64,000 nucleotides of DNA, taken from assembly GCA_031771865.1 (NCBI GenBank), contig JASISA010000027.1:2046001-2110000 (forward strand). Reading direction: 5' to 3'. Position 1 is the first letter of the stretch; every line of letters begins with the position of its first letter. The stretch comes from Nothophaeocryptopus gaeumannii. Taxonomy: Eukaryota > Ascomycota > Dothideomycetes > Mycosphaerellales > Mycosphaerellaceae. The translations under genes were made by a program, and so were the position numbers. A model generated the notes under the pieces. It did no database searches and had not been told where the DNA came from. It worked only from the letters and a program-made list of their open reading frames with translations. Shown piece after piece: positions 40,654-51,133 of this stretch.

Positions 40654-41433
40654 ATGCTCCAGCAAAGATTAAAGCGCTCTCTTCACGGAGCCTCCAGATC
40701 TTCAGCCAGTCTGAGACAGATACGGGTACAATCGACCCCCTTCAGAGCTGCGCCGGCAGCAGCACAACCCATCTCGGCGCGAAGATGGTATTCATCAAAA
40801 GAAGATTCGGATGCGAAGCAAGAAGAGATTCTGAAAGATGAAGGGAAAGGGACACAGGATCCAGCAACAGAAGAGACCGCTGCTAAGGAAGAGAGCCCAG
40901 TACAGAAGGAGCTTGAGGCAAAGAAGAATGAGAATATCGACTTGACAGTATGTTGCGCATGACGCAACATTTCAAGTAGTCATTGCTGATGAGAGTGCTC
41001 ATAGGACCGATTAAAGCGGCAAGTCGCAGAATACAGAAATCTCCAAGAGCAGACCAAGCGCGAAGTCTCAGCTGCGCGAGAGTTCGCCCTCCAGCGTTTC
41101 GCCAAAGACCTCCTCGACACCGTCGACAACCTCGATCGCGCGCTCGAGACAGTACCCAAAGAGAAGCTCGTCGATGAGAACAAGGATCTCGTCAATCTGC
41201 ACAGTGGCTTGAAGATGACTGAGACAATCTTGATGAACACTCTGAAGAAGCATGGGCTAGACCGATTCGACCCCGATGGCGAGGCCTTCAACCCGAACCT
41301 GCACGAGGCTACATTCCAGGTGCCACAGCCGGATAAGCAGGATGGCACATGTTTCCACACACAATCGAAGGGGTTCACATACAATGGGCGAGTGCTGCGG
41401 GCGGCGAAGGTTGGTGTGGTGAAAAATTCATAG
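40654..41433 (+). CDS. MGE1: mitochondrial GrpE nucleotide-exchange factor
   Basis: Exons 40654-40947 and 41005-41433, split by a 57-nt intron (acceptor CATAG), give 240 residues. Residues 1-48 are a typical matrix-targeting presequence, rich in Arg/Ser/Ala and without acids (MLQQRLKRSLHGASRSSA). An acidic helix follows, then the GrpE long-helix region (RLKRQVAEYRNLQEQTKREV, AKDLLDTVDNLDRALETVP) and the C-terminal beta domain (NPNLHEATFQVPQPDKQDGT, GFTYNGRVLRAAKVGVV). It releases ADP from mitochondrial Hsp70 and so drives matrix protein import and folding. Confidence 0.95.
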
Positions 41434-42309
41434 ACCGGAGATGCCTCCCAAATGTATGGACATACTTGGCGATGTGTGAATAGCAGTGGCGTCCGACGAG
41501 GCCACGACGCGGGTGATGTGTGGATAACAGTCTCCTCTTTGGGTGGATGTACTCATGATGACAATGAGGGAGAGCAGCATGACATCCTCGGCGTGTACAT
41601 CAGAAAAGCAAGAGCTGCTCGGTATAATCTTAGATATGTGTATCATTAATACAGTGTCGAGGGCGATGTCAAATTAGCCCGACAACAGCAGAGTCGCCGA
41701 ACACGAGCTAAATAACGGCCAGTGATGTAGTTGTCAACCTCGCTCACGAGGACCGGTGTATAAGCGACAGGATTGCTATGCATGATTGCACAAGGCTGAT
41801 ACGTCGGAGTTCGGCATCGAACCCTGACTCGCCTATACAAAAAGGCTCTTGCTGGCGTTCAGCTTCGGCTGACTACAGCGCCTTCGCTTATCCGAGGGTC
41901 ACTCATCGCTTTACTGTATGCGAAAGGGAAAGATTGCGGGACGGCGACGTCTAGCCACTCAGAGACGTGAGACTGACCTTCTGAGGGGCAACGCTTGCCG
42001 TTCTACACTAATAAAACTCCCGCGCGGACCGAGAAAGAGGTTGGCGTGGAACACCACTCCACAGTGACCATCGGATGCGAGAAGATGCTGTACCACTGCG
42101 CTGTACTCTTCTACAAACAGCAGTACCGACCGATGCACCTTACCCGACTGCTGTTCTGACTGGACTTGATCTTCGAACTCTTACGCGACTGAGTATCGCT
42201 CATATTGCCGCATTCGCACTTGTGTCAAAGAGGCACCAGGTCCGAGGAGGACCAACGAGAGTCCTGACGACACTACCGGCCTTCCAGATAGCTACATCAG
42301 GCTGCAGGC
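41434..42309. other. intergenic, no gene seen
   Basis: This lies between the GrpE gene and the Ctf8 gene, same strand. A GGTTCGATGCC-type tract on the minus strand near 41810 resembles a tRNA B box, but no cloverleaf can be drawn around it. Open frames are random-looking. Confidence 0.45.
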
Positions 42310-42747
42310 ATGCCGGCGATTCAACTTCATCGACCCTCCGAGGACCGCGAAAGCGGCATCGAGAACCCACTGCCACCGCTTCTTCACACGCCATCTGGAC
42401 TGGCCGTGCTGGAGCTGCAAGGCAGCATTCTGAGCGAACAGCCTGAAACAGTAATCACTGGAGCCCTCCGCCTCGGTCGGCTCGTGTTTCCCCCGCCTGA
42501 GGGGGCTGATGAAAGCGAAGACTGGGATGGCAAACGTGTGCTCCTGTTCGTGGGAGATCATCAGCGCCTGGCGGGAGAGGTCCGTAAGCTCGCCAGGCCT
42601 GTCGCAGTCATTCGGCGGAGGCAAGATCCGCCTTCAACTTCTGCAGGACAGGATGAGGTGGAGATCGCAGAGATTGTCTATCACAAGATCTTGTTCTCAC
42701 ACCGTCCGGAACCAAATGCGTCGCAGGTCCTTCTTGATGAAGTCTGA
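42310..42747 (+). CDS. CTF8: Ctf8, subunit of the Ctf18-RFC clamp loader
   Basis: A single small exon of 145 residues from ATG 42310 to TGA. The Ctf8 pattern is visible along the whole chain: HTPSGLAVLELQGSIL, then ALRLGRLVFPPP, then KRVLLFVGDHQRLAGEVRKL with PVAVIRRR, and the closing EIAEIVYHKILFSHRPEP. Ctf8 with Dcc1 joins Ctf18 in an alternative replication factor C that loads PCNA and supports sister-chromatid cohesion. The length is usual for fungal Ctf8. The family is poorly conserved and easily missed, but the order and spacing of motifs agree. Confidence 0.85.
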   Translation: MPAIQLHRPSEDRESGIENPLPPLLHTPSGLAVLELQGSILSEQPETVITGALRLGRLVFPPPEGADESEDWDGKRVLLFVGDHQRLAGEVRKLARPVAVIRRRQDPPSTSAGQDEVEIAEIVYHKILFSHRPEPNASQVLLDEV

Positions 42748-43925
42748 GGATGCTCTGCTCTGCGCAGAGAAGGATTCAAGCTCCGGGTCCTGATACTCGC
42801 AAATCCGACACGCCGCCTTTCAACGTATAGCGTTACCTAGGGCTCCGCTGAAGTCGGACCAAGCTTCCGCTTCGGCTGCTCGCTTACTCGGACCACGCGA
42901 TGTCTGGCACGCACAAACGAGAACTCTCAGGCGCCCTGTGGCTTAATACGATGACGAGCAGGATATGGTATCGACGGCCGGATTGTGAAACGCAGTCAAA
43001 AGGTCGGTGTTCACTAAACATCCTGCGTCAGAGCGCATACCGGAGATAATGCCTGCAGAAGCATTTTGTTCAGCACACTTCAAAGCAACTTGGGATGGGC
43101 GGCTTCCTGCGGCTTCCTTGCTAGCCGGAAACGGTTTCATAAACGACGTAGGGCGAGCACTCCACCCGTTTGATGCAAACACGACATCGAAGACAAAATG
43201 TGTCCGCGTGGCAGCAATTTGTAGGCATGATATATCTGATTCTGATGATTGGTGCAACTACCTCCAGGGCACGAGCGATCAGCCTCACAGCTTGCTTTCA
43301 GTCGATCTCAGTCATCATCGACGTTCCTCAGTAATAATGGACCCTGCCCTTGGCCGATGCTTCTCACGATCCTACCTCATGGTCGAGGGATTTGAACTGC
43401 ATTAGACTAGCCGCTGCTAGTGCGGGCTGCATCAGCAGATCATATAAACAATATCCAGCTGCTCCTCTACATGTCACTTCCTTCTCTCTATTGGGAAGGT
43501 GCCCAGACTCCAAAGCCGCTTTGACCTTGATCGGATCCATACTCAACATTCAAAAACAATCGCCGCAGCGGATATTGGCTGGACCGCGCCCGCCTTGACC
43601 TTGCCTTGTGAATCCATCTTGCCCACGTGTAGCACGCAGATTACAGACGCACTACCGCCTTTCTGTCACGACTGGCAGCCCGTATATTGGTCAACAGGAA
43701 CAGGCGCGTATTTGAGGGACCAGGAATTGACTTCAGGTATCGTTCCAATCTCGCCGAAGATTGTCAGAGCGCATGTGAACCTCCTCGGCGCCAACAACAA
43801 ACCAAGAAATCTTCTCGTCGGCCGTATTCTCTGGGAACGGTATATCAAGAGCATCAAAGACGAGTGCACCCGCTGTTGAGTGAGCCTCGGTCTGTTCGAT
43901 CTACTACTCGACAGTGCGAATCACT
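42748..43925. other. intergenic, 1.18 kb, no clear gene
   Basis: This lies between Ctf8 and the P450. A plus-strand frame at 43499-43879 starts only with GTG and has no family resemblance. The rest shows short random frames on both strands. The P450 promoter should be at the right end. Confidence 0.45.
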
Positions 43926-45709
43926 ATGGATACAGCTATTGAGCATAAGCCATGGGCCCTCATCGGCACGTTTGCGGTGTTGGTAAGAAGTCGTCAAGGC
44001 CGGCTACCAAATATTGGAGCAAATAGGTTGGCTGATCACTGCTAGTCTTTGATGTACTTTGTTGGCAACATTGTCTACACGCTCTATTTCAATCCGCTCA
44101 AGCAAATCCCTGGTCCTAAGCTCAATGCTATATCTCGGATTCCTTATGCCAGGCACCTTATGGCTGGCACGGTCGTCGACCACATTACAGAACTTCACGA
44201 GAGATACGGAGAAGTTGTCAGGTTTACTCCGAACGGTAAGAATCTCGAAGATCAAAGCCACCAAGTATGAGTGGATCATATGCTAATCACAAATACTTCT
44301 CCCTCCAGAGGTGTCCTTCATCTCGGGAGAGTCTGCATGGCCCGAGATCTACGGTTTCCGTACGGGAAAGTTGAAGGGCCATTTGAACACCCAAAAGGAT
44401 CCCGCCTGGTATCCCCCACCATCGAACGGAGTTCCCAGCATCCTACTCGCGGACGATGAAAATCACTCTAAAGGGCGAAGACTTCTATCTCATGCCTTCT
44501 CGGAGAAAGCGCTCGCAGAGCAGGAGACTCTGCTCCAGAACTACGTCGATCAGCTCGTGGACGGTCTCAAAGAAGCTACTGCAAAGAACCCAGGAGGCTC
44601 TGTCGACATGACCAAGTGGTACAACTGGACCACCTTCGACGTAATCGCTGACTTGATGTTCGGCGAGCCCTTTGGCTGCCTCCAAAACCTCGAGACCCAC
44701 AAGCACATCACACTCCTCTTCCAAAGCGTCAAGTCCTTCCGCCTCCTCTATATGGTGAAATACTTCCCCATCGTCAAGTATCTCGGCAAACTCGTCGTCG
44801 ACAAAAACCAAATCGCCAAACGATATGAGTACATGCAATGGATTTCCGACCAAGTCACAAAGCGCGTCGAACGGGATACGCAACGTCCCGACTTCATGAC
44901 CCAAATCCTCGCGCATAACGGAGAAAAGGACTACCAAATGACCAAGGAAGAAATAGACTCCAACGCCAACCTTATCCTCACCGCTGGCTCTGAAACCACA
45001 GCTACCCTCTTGTCCGGAGCGACTTACTTTCTCCTCAAGAACCCAGACAAACTCGAGAAACTCAGGCAAGAAGTGCGCGGGAAATGGCAATCCTACTCCG
45101 ACATCACCCTCGCCGAAGTCAACAATGCCCCCTACCTAATCGCCTGCCTCAACGAGTCCCTCCGTGTCTTCCCACCCGTGCCTGCCGGTTTCGAACGCCG
45201 CATTGGACGCGGTGGCGAAGTAATCTCAGGCTACTATATCCCTGAAGGGACAGCCGTCTCGGTCTCGCAATATCCTGCTCACCGGTACGAAGGGAACTTC
45301 AAACACGCGAATGAGTTTGTTCCCGAGAGATGGATGGGTGAGAAGGAGTATGAGAACGATAAGAGGAATGTGAGTGTTTTCCCCTTCCCCCCGGAATCGG
45401 TCAGGTTTGGAAGATGGATGAACTGACGTGTGTGTCTGTGCAGAGTATGCAGCCTTTTTCGTTTGGACCAAGGAATTGTTTGGGCAAGAACTTGGCGTAT
45501 GCGGAGATGAGGTTGATTATGGCGAAAATCGTGTTCACGTTTGATATGGAACTTATGAAGGGGTGTGAGAACTGGGATAAGGATTGTAAGGTTTTGGTAA
45601 GTGATCTTCCAGAGGTGCTTTGACAATGTGAATGACCGACTGACTGATGTGGCAGACGTTGTGGGAGAAACCCGAGCTTGCTGTGAAGTTGACCGAGGTT
45701 GTCCGGTAG
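43926..45709 (+). CDS. cytochrome P450 (CYP65-like), five exons
   Basis: Exons 43926-43982, 44046-44235, 44309-45369, 45444-45596 and 45656-45709 join in phase to 504 residues. A membrane anchor runs from ALIGTFAVL across the first intron into MYFVGNIVYTLYF, followed by the proline hinge QIPGPK. The I-helix oxygen-activation motif is in ILTAGSETTATLLS, the ExxR pair in LNESLRVFPP, the PERW segment in FVPERWMG, and the heme-cysteine loop in FSFGPRNCLGKNLA. It is an ER monooxygenase needing a P450 reductase. The pattern KDPAWYPPP...SILLADDENHSKGRRLLSHAFSE resembles isotrichodermin C-15 hydroxylase-like CYP65 enzymes of secondary metabolism. No polyketide, peptide or terpene synthase lies nearby, so no cluster is indicated. 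Confidence 0.93.
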
Positions 45710-46123
45710 CGACGGGGTCGAGAACTTTTGGAGCGAGATGTTCAGATTGACGCATGTGAGGGTCAATGGACGGCGGATCGTTTTCGAAGGTGTACATCGT
45801 GGAAGCGACGAGAGTATGAGATACGATATGTCAAAATTAACTATTTTTTTCATTGCCTATCCACCCATCCACCCATGCGCTGGCAGTGGCTCACCTGTAC
45901 AAGAAACCGCTCCTCTTCCCTTCTTCCATGCTAAAGGCCAAAACGCCACTCGAAGCTGGTGTCGATGATGTCCCAAGAGTAAGCCAGTCGCCAACCGCCA
46001 ATGTTCCGGAAAGCCCGCATGTCTCCCTGCACCAAACGCCACTCGAACGCTCAAAAGCTTAAGTTCGCATATACAAGCAAATGCCAGAAGAGGCAGGCAT
46101 TGAGTCGGAGGGAGCAGCATGCT
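45710..46123. other. convergent intergenic region
   Basis: This holds the 3' flank of the P450 (plus) and of the minus-strand ORF/PDK transcript. Nothing else is recognisable. Confidence 0.4.
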
Positions 46124-46480
46124 TTACATGCCCTCCTCCATACCCACGTTCTTCCACCAAGGCGACCCCTTCGGCCCACTCCCACTTTGAGAGCTCGCCT
46201 CATCACCTGTGCTCGGCGGCGCATTAACAACACCCTCTGCATCGCCAACCTGCCGCCTCATATTGACCTCTCGATTCTTGAGATCCCACAAACTTTCTCT
46301 CCCCGGACTCTTCAATTTGGCATTCGCTCTGGCGCGAGCACCCATTGTAAGACCCGCAATTCTGTCACCAGCTGCTGCTGCACTAGTGTTGGTGACAGAA
46401 GGCTCGACTTGTCTTCCGACGCGCGCCAATCCCTGAGATGTCGAGGTACGAGCTATTGCACCTTGCCATTCATCCCTCAT
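46124..46480 (-). CDS. hypothetical 118-residue ORF downstream of the kinase
   Basis: An ATG-started ORF (MRDEWQGAIARTSTSQ) immediately after a strong splice acceptor. The intron is 46538-46483 (donor GTAAGA, branch-like GCTAAC, acceptor CCAG), and its donor lies ten bases past the stop codon of the kinase gene. After splicing, the ORF is in the same frame as the kinase, separated only by the UGA and four codons. The product is hydrophilic with a basic mid-part (MGARARANAKLKSPGRESLW) and a Gly/Ser-rich end. No family is recognised. It may be a read-through extension of the kinase, the second ORF of one transcript, an overlapping gene, or 3' UTR. Confidence 0.4.
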   Translation of the reverse strand: MRDEWQGAIARTSTSQGLARVGRQVEPSVTNTSAAAAGDRIAGLTMGARARANAKLKSPGRESLWDLKNREVNMRRQVGDAEGVVNAPPSTGDEASSQSGSGPKGSPWWKNVGMEEGM

Positions 46481-46548
46481 GACTGGACTAATAGTTAGCA
46501 GGTGGCTCAGGCGCGATTTAGGGTGTCGGCTTTCTTACCTGGTCGTTG

Positions 46549-48149
46549 TCACTGCAGCGGTTCCGAACTCGAAGATAACCGGTTCAGATGCAGGTACACA
46601 TCCGTGCCATAGCCTTCCATCGAAATGAGCTTCAAATCGCCTCCGAAGTACCGAGCGTACAATCTCGAAATCGGCAGTCCGTATCCGAAACCTGCCATTG
46701 GCGCTTTGAAGTCGCTTTTGTTGAAATCCGGGTCCAGGTTGGGGGTCTGATCCACCGTTGTGTACATGTATGTCCAAACCAAGGGTATGGAACTCCTCGG
46801 GATACCGCCACCCTCGTCGCTGATCTTGATAGTAATGTCTTCTCTTCCTTCTGACACAATCACTTGTGTCACCGGGAATTCCTCCTTTTCCTGTCCATGT
46901 GTTTCCACCACCGCGCGCAAGCTGTTCTTGAGCGTCTCGAACAGCATATGTGACAAGTGGCCGGGAACGTACATGAAGTTCAGGTCACTGGGACACACCA
47001 GACGGACCTTGGGCGCATCGAACAGTCCATAGTGATCCTCGCACACAAACCTCGCATTCTCAATCGCCTCTTGCGCCAGCTCTTTCACATTAGTCTTCGT
47101 GCAAATGATGCCAACGTAGTTCGGGTCGCTATGTGATCGTTGATCGGTAAGGGCGATATGCTGACCGATCAGCATGCGGATTCCTATTCGCGACATGTAG
47201 AATCGGTCGAGGAACGCCTGTATGTTGTGATCGATTTGCATGCGTTGTCGCTTGCGCTTATATTCCAGTATGCCTTGAGCAATTGTAGTGACCACACTGT
47301 CGTGCCTTCTCTTGATCTTCTCCAGGGTCTGGGCGAATTTGGAGTTGTAGTCGTTTAGCTCGGGAGGCCAGTCGCCGTCGTCTGCAGCTGCAAAGTACCG
47401 TCGGGTTGCTGCAAGTTTCCTCTGTCCATTGCCGCTTCCATTGCTTGTCGACTTGCCATTCCCATTTCCGTTGGTCGCTCCATTCTCTTTGTCATTGAGT
47501 GTAAGTTTGGCGTCCGACTTGTACTGTCCCGGCTTCACGCTGGGGTTTTGTGTGGTTTCGCTGAGGATACGTGAGTTCCTTCCGTTCGATCTCCCAGGCT
47601 TCAATAGGCGTTCTTTGACTTCGGCAGTCAGGCTCGGCTTGGGAAGGGAGATGATTTCCTGCAGAGCAATCGCTCGTCAGCTACATCCTCTTGCCGCTCC
47701 TGCCCTGGAAGCATGCAGAAACCCATGCACGAGGTATATGATATGCATACTTCAAATGACTGCGCATACCAGTCCTGCACCTTCCTGATGCTCTCCATCT
47801 CATTGAGGCCATCCGGGAGGTCTCCAAGCTCTTGTACTCGATGCGCAAGGCGTATAGGAAGCTCCTCGGACAGGAACTGCGACGCTCGAAACAAGGTACC
47901 TGTTTGCACAAATCACTCAGTGTGTTGATCTTTCCTCCCATCCTCTGCATCCTCGCTGTGTCATCATACCGGTTGAGGGATTGCTGCCAAACTGCACCAT
48001 CTGCCGCAGACTCACGCCGGTCGCCGGGAAGTTAGAATAATGCTTAATCGTCTCCATCAACTGGGCTACAATATGGCACAACAATGTCAGCGACGTCATT
48101 TCAATCCATGCAGCTCGCGTAGCTACTGACCCGATTTCTTCCACGACAT
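46549..48149 (-). CDS. mitochondrial pyruvate/branched-chain dehydrogenase kinase, four exons
   Basis: Exons 48149-48131, 48065-47970, 47899-47751 and 47658-46549 join in phase to 457 residues. The spliced N-terminus reads MSWKKSAQLMETIKHYSNFP and the second junction restores GSNPSTGTLFRASQFL. The protein-kinase-like ATPase of the GHKL fold is clear: N box ETLKNSLRAVVE, G1 box DEGGGIPRS, G2 region GFGYGLPISRLYARYFGG. The conserved helix segment NYVGIICTKTNVKELAQEAI precedes it. A Gly/Asn/Ser-rich insert (about 115-150) is species-specific. It phosphorylates and inactivates the E1 alpha subunit of pyruvate dehydrogenase (or of the branched-chain complex) in the matrix. The end SSSSEPLQ is a natural C-terminus. 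The transcript appears to continue through an intron into a further ORF. Confidence 0.92.
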
Positions 48150-48994
48150 GATGGGCGACCTGGAGGCCTTGCGGCCGGCTCAATGCGTGGGGACGACAAG
48201 AGAAATGGTAAGAATGCTGTGGAAGAAGCGAGAGAAGACGAAGATGGAGGACGACTCATGGGAGGCTCTCGTGACTCTTTGGATGGAAGAAGAGAGCTAA
48301 GCAGCGACTAGGGACAAGAGTGACCCAAGAGTGACTGGTGTGCGGCCTTTGGACCGAGCTTGGAGAGACGTACTGGGGTTCAGTCGTGGGGTCTGCGAGG
48401 CCCAAGCTCTGCCGAGGCTACCAACACAACACCAGCATCGAACGAGGACAAACGTTGCTGGCAAGCAAAAGGCCTCCAATTGCCTTCAATTTCACGCAAA
48501 CTCGCTGCTTTACCGACGATGATAATAAGAGCATCGGGTGGAGTCGGGTTTCCCATCGGCGTCGACATTGACTTGAAGCGATGGCTCCAGTACGAACCCT
48601 GCCATTGGCTCCCGCTCCTGTGGCTTTCACATGTCCAACGGAAACGCGGAGGTCTTCGGGACATGGACACTGAACTTCACGTCTTGGAACAGAGAAGACG
48701 CGCACTACAAGCCGTCCGTCAAGAGTCGAGTTGAGACTGCAAGTAGCTCTGAGTCTACCATGTAGTCATTATATGTGGCTGTGGCCGCTATTGATGCGCT
48801 TCTGGCGGGTGTTGCGGCAACGACCAGCACATGTTTCGTCTTGCTACCTGCTCAGTCTGGCCACTTTCAGAATCGCTACCGCACATTAGCAGACCATGGC
48901 AGTGATCAGTACAGTGATATCATATACAGAAGCTCTGTTATAATGTACAGAGATTTTTTGGAGTTGAGTAAAGGTGATCATCAACATACCAATC
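48150..48994. other. intergenic, kinase promoter side
   Basis: These 845 nt lie between the 3' end of the Phe-tRNA synthetase gene and the start of the kinase, both on the minus strand. Frames at 48338-48734 overlap on both strands without family resemblance. The kinase promoter should be at the left end. Confidence 0.45.
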
Positions 48995-50736
48995 CTACCG
49001 CAGCTCGACGCCAAACCGACTGACGAGTTCCTGGCGGATCTGCTCGTGAAGAGCATTGGCTTCTTCGTTAGTCAACGTCTTCTCGAGGCTGCGGTAAGTG
49101 ACGCGATAACACAAGCTCTTGCGTCCTGTCTTTGGGTGCGTAAAGTCGTCAATGAGGGCGACATCCTCGACACTATCTCCGGCAGTGTTCCGCACGACTT
49201 CCATGAGGTCATTTTCATGAAATGCGAGCGCCTGTCCGGTCAATGGCGGCTCTGTTCGCCGTCCGCCGGCTGGCGAAGGTGTGGTGGATACTGATGCCGG
49301 AGTGTCGATGACCGCAGGTCCTGTCTTTGGTAGCCAAAAGGCGACGTCTCGAGGTGCCGCAGGGTATTTGCTGAACGGCTGGAAACGCTTCGTTGGTTTT
49401 GACTGGTCGAACTGACCTAGGAATCGCTGGTCCCTGCTCCAGAATAACCTGATGTCCGGAATACCAAACAGCAACATGGCAATCCTCTCGAGACCAATCC
49501 CGAACGCCCAGCCTACTCGGGATGATACGTCGGCACGATTAAGCAACGGCTGGTCAATCACACCGCAACCAAGGACCTCGAGCCAATCGCCTCGCCACCA
49601 CACTTCGAGCTCCCAAGACGGTGAAGTGTGAGGAAAGAAAGCCTCCACCCATCGAACCCTCAATGGTTCCTGCTCGGCTTCTACGCCTTGTCCAGCGGCG
49701 GCAAGAGCCTTGTCCGCCTCTGAGAATATCGCAACGACCATGTTCTCGAGAGACCGCTTCAGGTGGATTGCGATCGCTTCTGCTTCCTCTGGAGCATGAT
49801 GACCAACTTGCAATGGATTCCGCATAGGATCGAAAGTTGGGTTTGGATCGTCAACCACCAAATCATGCTTGGGAATCTTCTCCACGTCCTCGAGTATTTG
49901 CTTGGTCAAGGCACCGCTGTCGGCGAAGTCTTTTCGATCCCACGTCAGGGCGCCCTCCATTTGGTGAAAGACAGGATAGTGGCTCCGATCCACGGCGTCT
50001 CGGCGGTATACATCAGCAGAGATCGTATATCCGGGACTGGTGTTTGCTCTGAAAACATCGACCTCGTGCGCAGACGTGTGCGTTCGAAGAACGGTGTTCT
50101 TGTTGATGTAGTAAGTATCTGTCCTGCTTCGACCTGGATGATCGGCCGCAAAACCCAGCGAGTCGAAATTCTGATTGACTGTCACCACAGGAGTCAATTC
50201 ATTGTGATTCTGAAAGCCGGGGAATCTCGACTCGATGAGTTTCCTCGTAATGGAGAGAGGATGATTTTGTTGTACGTGCAGCTTTCGGCCATAGTTGGAG
50301 AGGATGGATGACGGCACATTTGTCCACTCGTCTGTAGGATAGGCCTTCCCATCGATTGTCAGCGTCCGTTGCGTTGCATCTGCAAATTCATTGGTCAGTA
50401 CAAAGCACGCATGTGAAGACGTCTATCATTATTCCCGTGGGTATGGCCGCGCGCCAATGAGCGAAGAGCAGGCTGCGCTCCGCACTATCCAGTATGCCTG
50501 TCCTGTAGAACAACAGGACAGATCGGTACAATGTGTTGAGCCAATGCGCCGTAAGTGAGTCCAGACCGGCCGCGTACGGAGTGAGAGGGGCATTGAAGCA
50601 GTGCGGCTTCGGCGGCTGGCTGGGACTAACCTGTTGATGCGTAGCATCGGTAGTAAGCAAAGGGTGTCCGTAGTAAGGGACGGATGCTGGAAGGGAGCGC
50701 CCAAAGCGAGATGCGTGAAGTAGCCAGCCTCCCCAT
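48995..50736 (-). CDS. MSF1: mitochondrial phenylalanyl-tRNA synthetase, two exons
   Basis: Exon 2 (50379-48995) carries the synthetase, but its apparent start is a GTG inside the conserved DEWTNVPSSILS, so an upstream exon is needed. A 251-nt intron (donor GTTAGT, acceptor TTGCAG) joins it in phase to 50736-50631, which encodes MGRLATSRISLWALPSS and RCYAST, an Arg/Ser-rich, acid-free mitochondrial presequence. The product is 496 residues. Class II synthetase motifs are visible in THTSAHEVDVFRA, PVFHQMEGAL, WVEAFFPHTSPSWELEVWW and GWAFGIGLERIAMLLFGI. The C-terminal ferredoxin-like anticodon-binding domain (SKYPAAPRDVAFWL...LIDDF...SLCYRVTYRS) is present, as expected for the monomeric mitochondrial enzyme. 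A Pro/Thr insert near 395-420 is unusual but in frame. Confidence 0.92.
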
Positions 50737-51133
50737 CGCCCTCTGCCTCCGCCTACAGAGTGCTCTGAAGTGAGACTGGCGCAAGCCAGCCGGCGGTGAA
50801 CTGAGTGTTTAGATGGAAGGCACTGAGTGCAATGGCGGAAGGGACGTTCGTCGAGTCCGTTCGAGTTCAAAGGTCTGCTAGTTCTATAGCTCGCAGCAAA
50901 ACCAAAGTCCAATCAAAGTGGAAGGAGCCGCTGACATCAACCGCACACCATCCCTGCGCGCTGCTGTGCTCATCCCAGGAACCGGCGCGCAGAAGAGGCT
51001 GTTTTTATTCCCGGCGTTTCTTTTGTCTGTACTTGACGGCCTTTACTACATCTACATTCTTTCCCCTCTCCGACCTTTCGACTCTTAGCTGTCATTGTCT
51101 CCGCACTGCTCGTGAAGCAATGACAACAGGGCG
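50737..51133. promoter_or_regulatory. bidirectional promoter of two mitochondrial genes
   Basis: Only 397 nt separate the ATGs of mitochondrial Phe-tRNA synthetase (minus) and the mitochondrial carrier (plus). The right part is C/T-rich, a typical leader of the carrier. No TATA box is seen. Shared control of the two genes is possible but not shown. Confidence 0.5.

Noticed and set aside
41790..41880. Possible minus-strand tRNA from a GGTTCGATGCC tract
   Set aside because: No matching A box at the right distance, no acceptor stem and no anticodon arm could be drawn.
43499..43879. 126-residue plus-strand ORF
   Set aside because: It starts with GTG only, matches no family and lies in a promoter-like region before the P450.
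44485..45090. 201-residue open frame on the minus strand
   Set aside because: It is exactly antisense to the P450 exon, with no family resemblance; the GC-rich third positions of the real gene keep this frame open.
49763..50311. 182-residue plus-strand frame opposite Phe-tRNA synthetase
   Set aside because: It is antisense to conserved synthetase sequence and has no own features.
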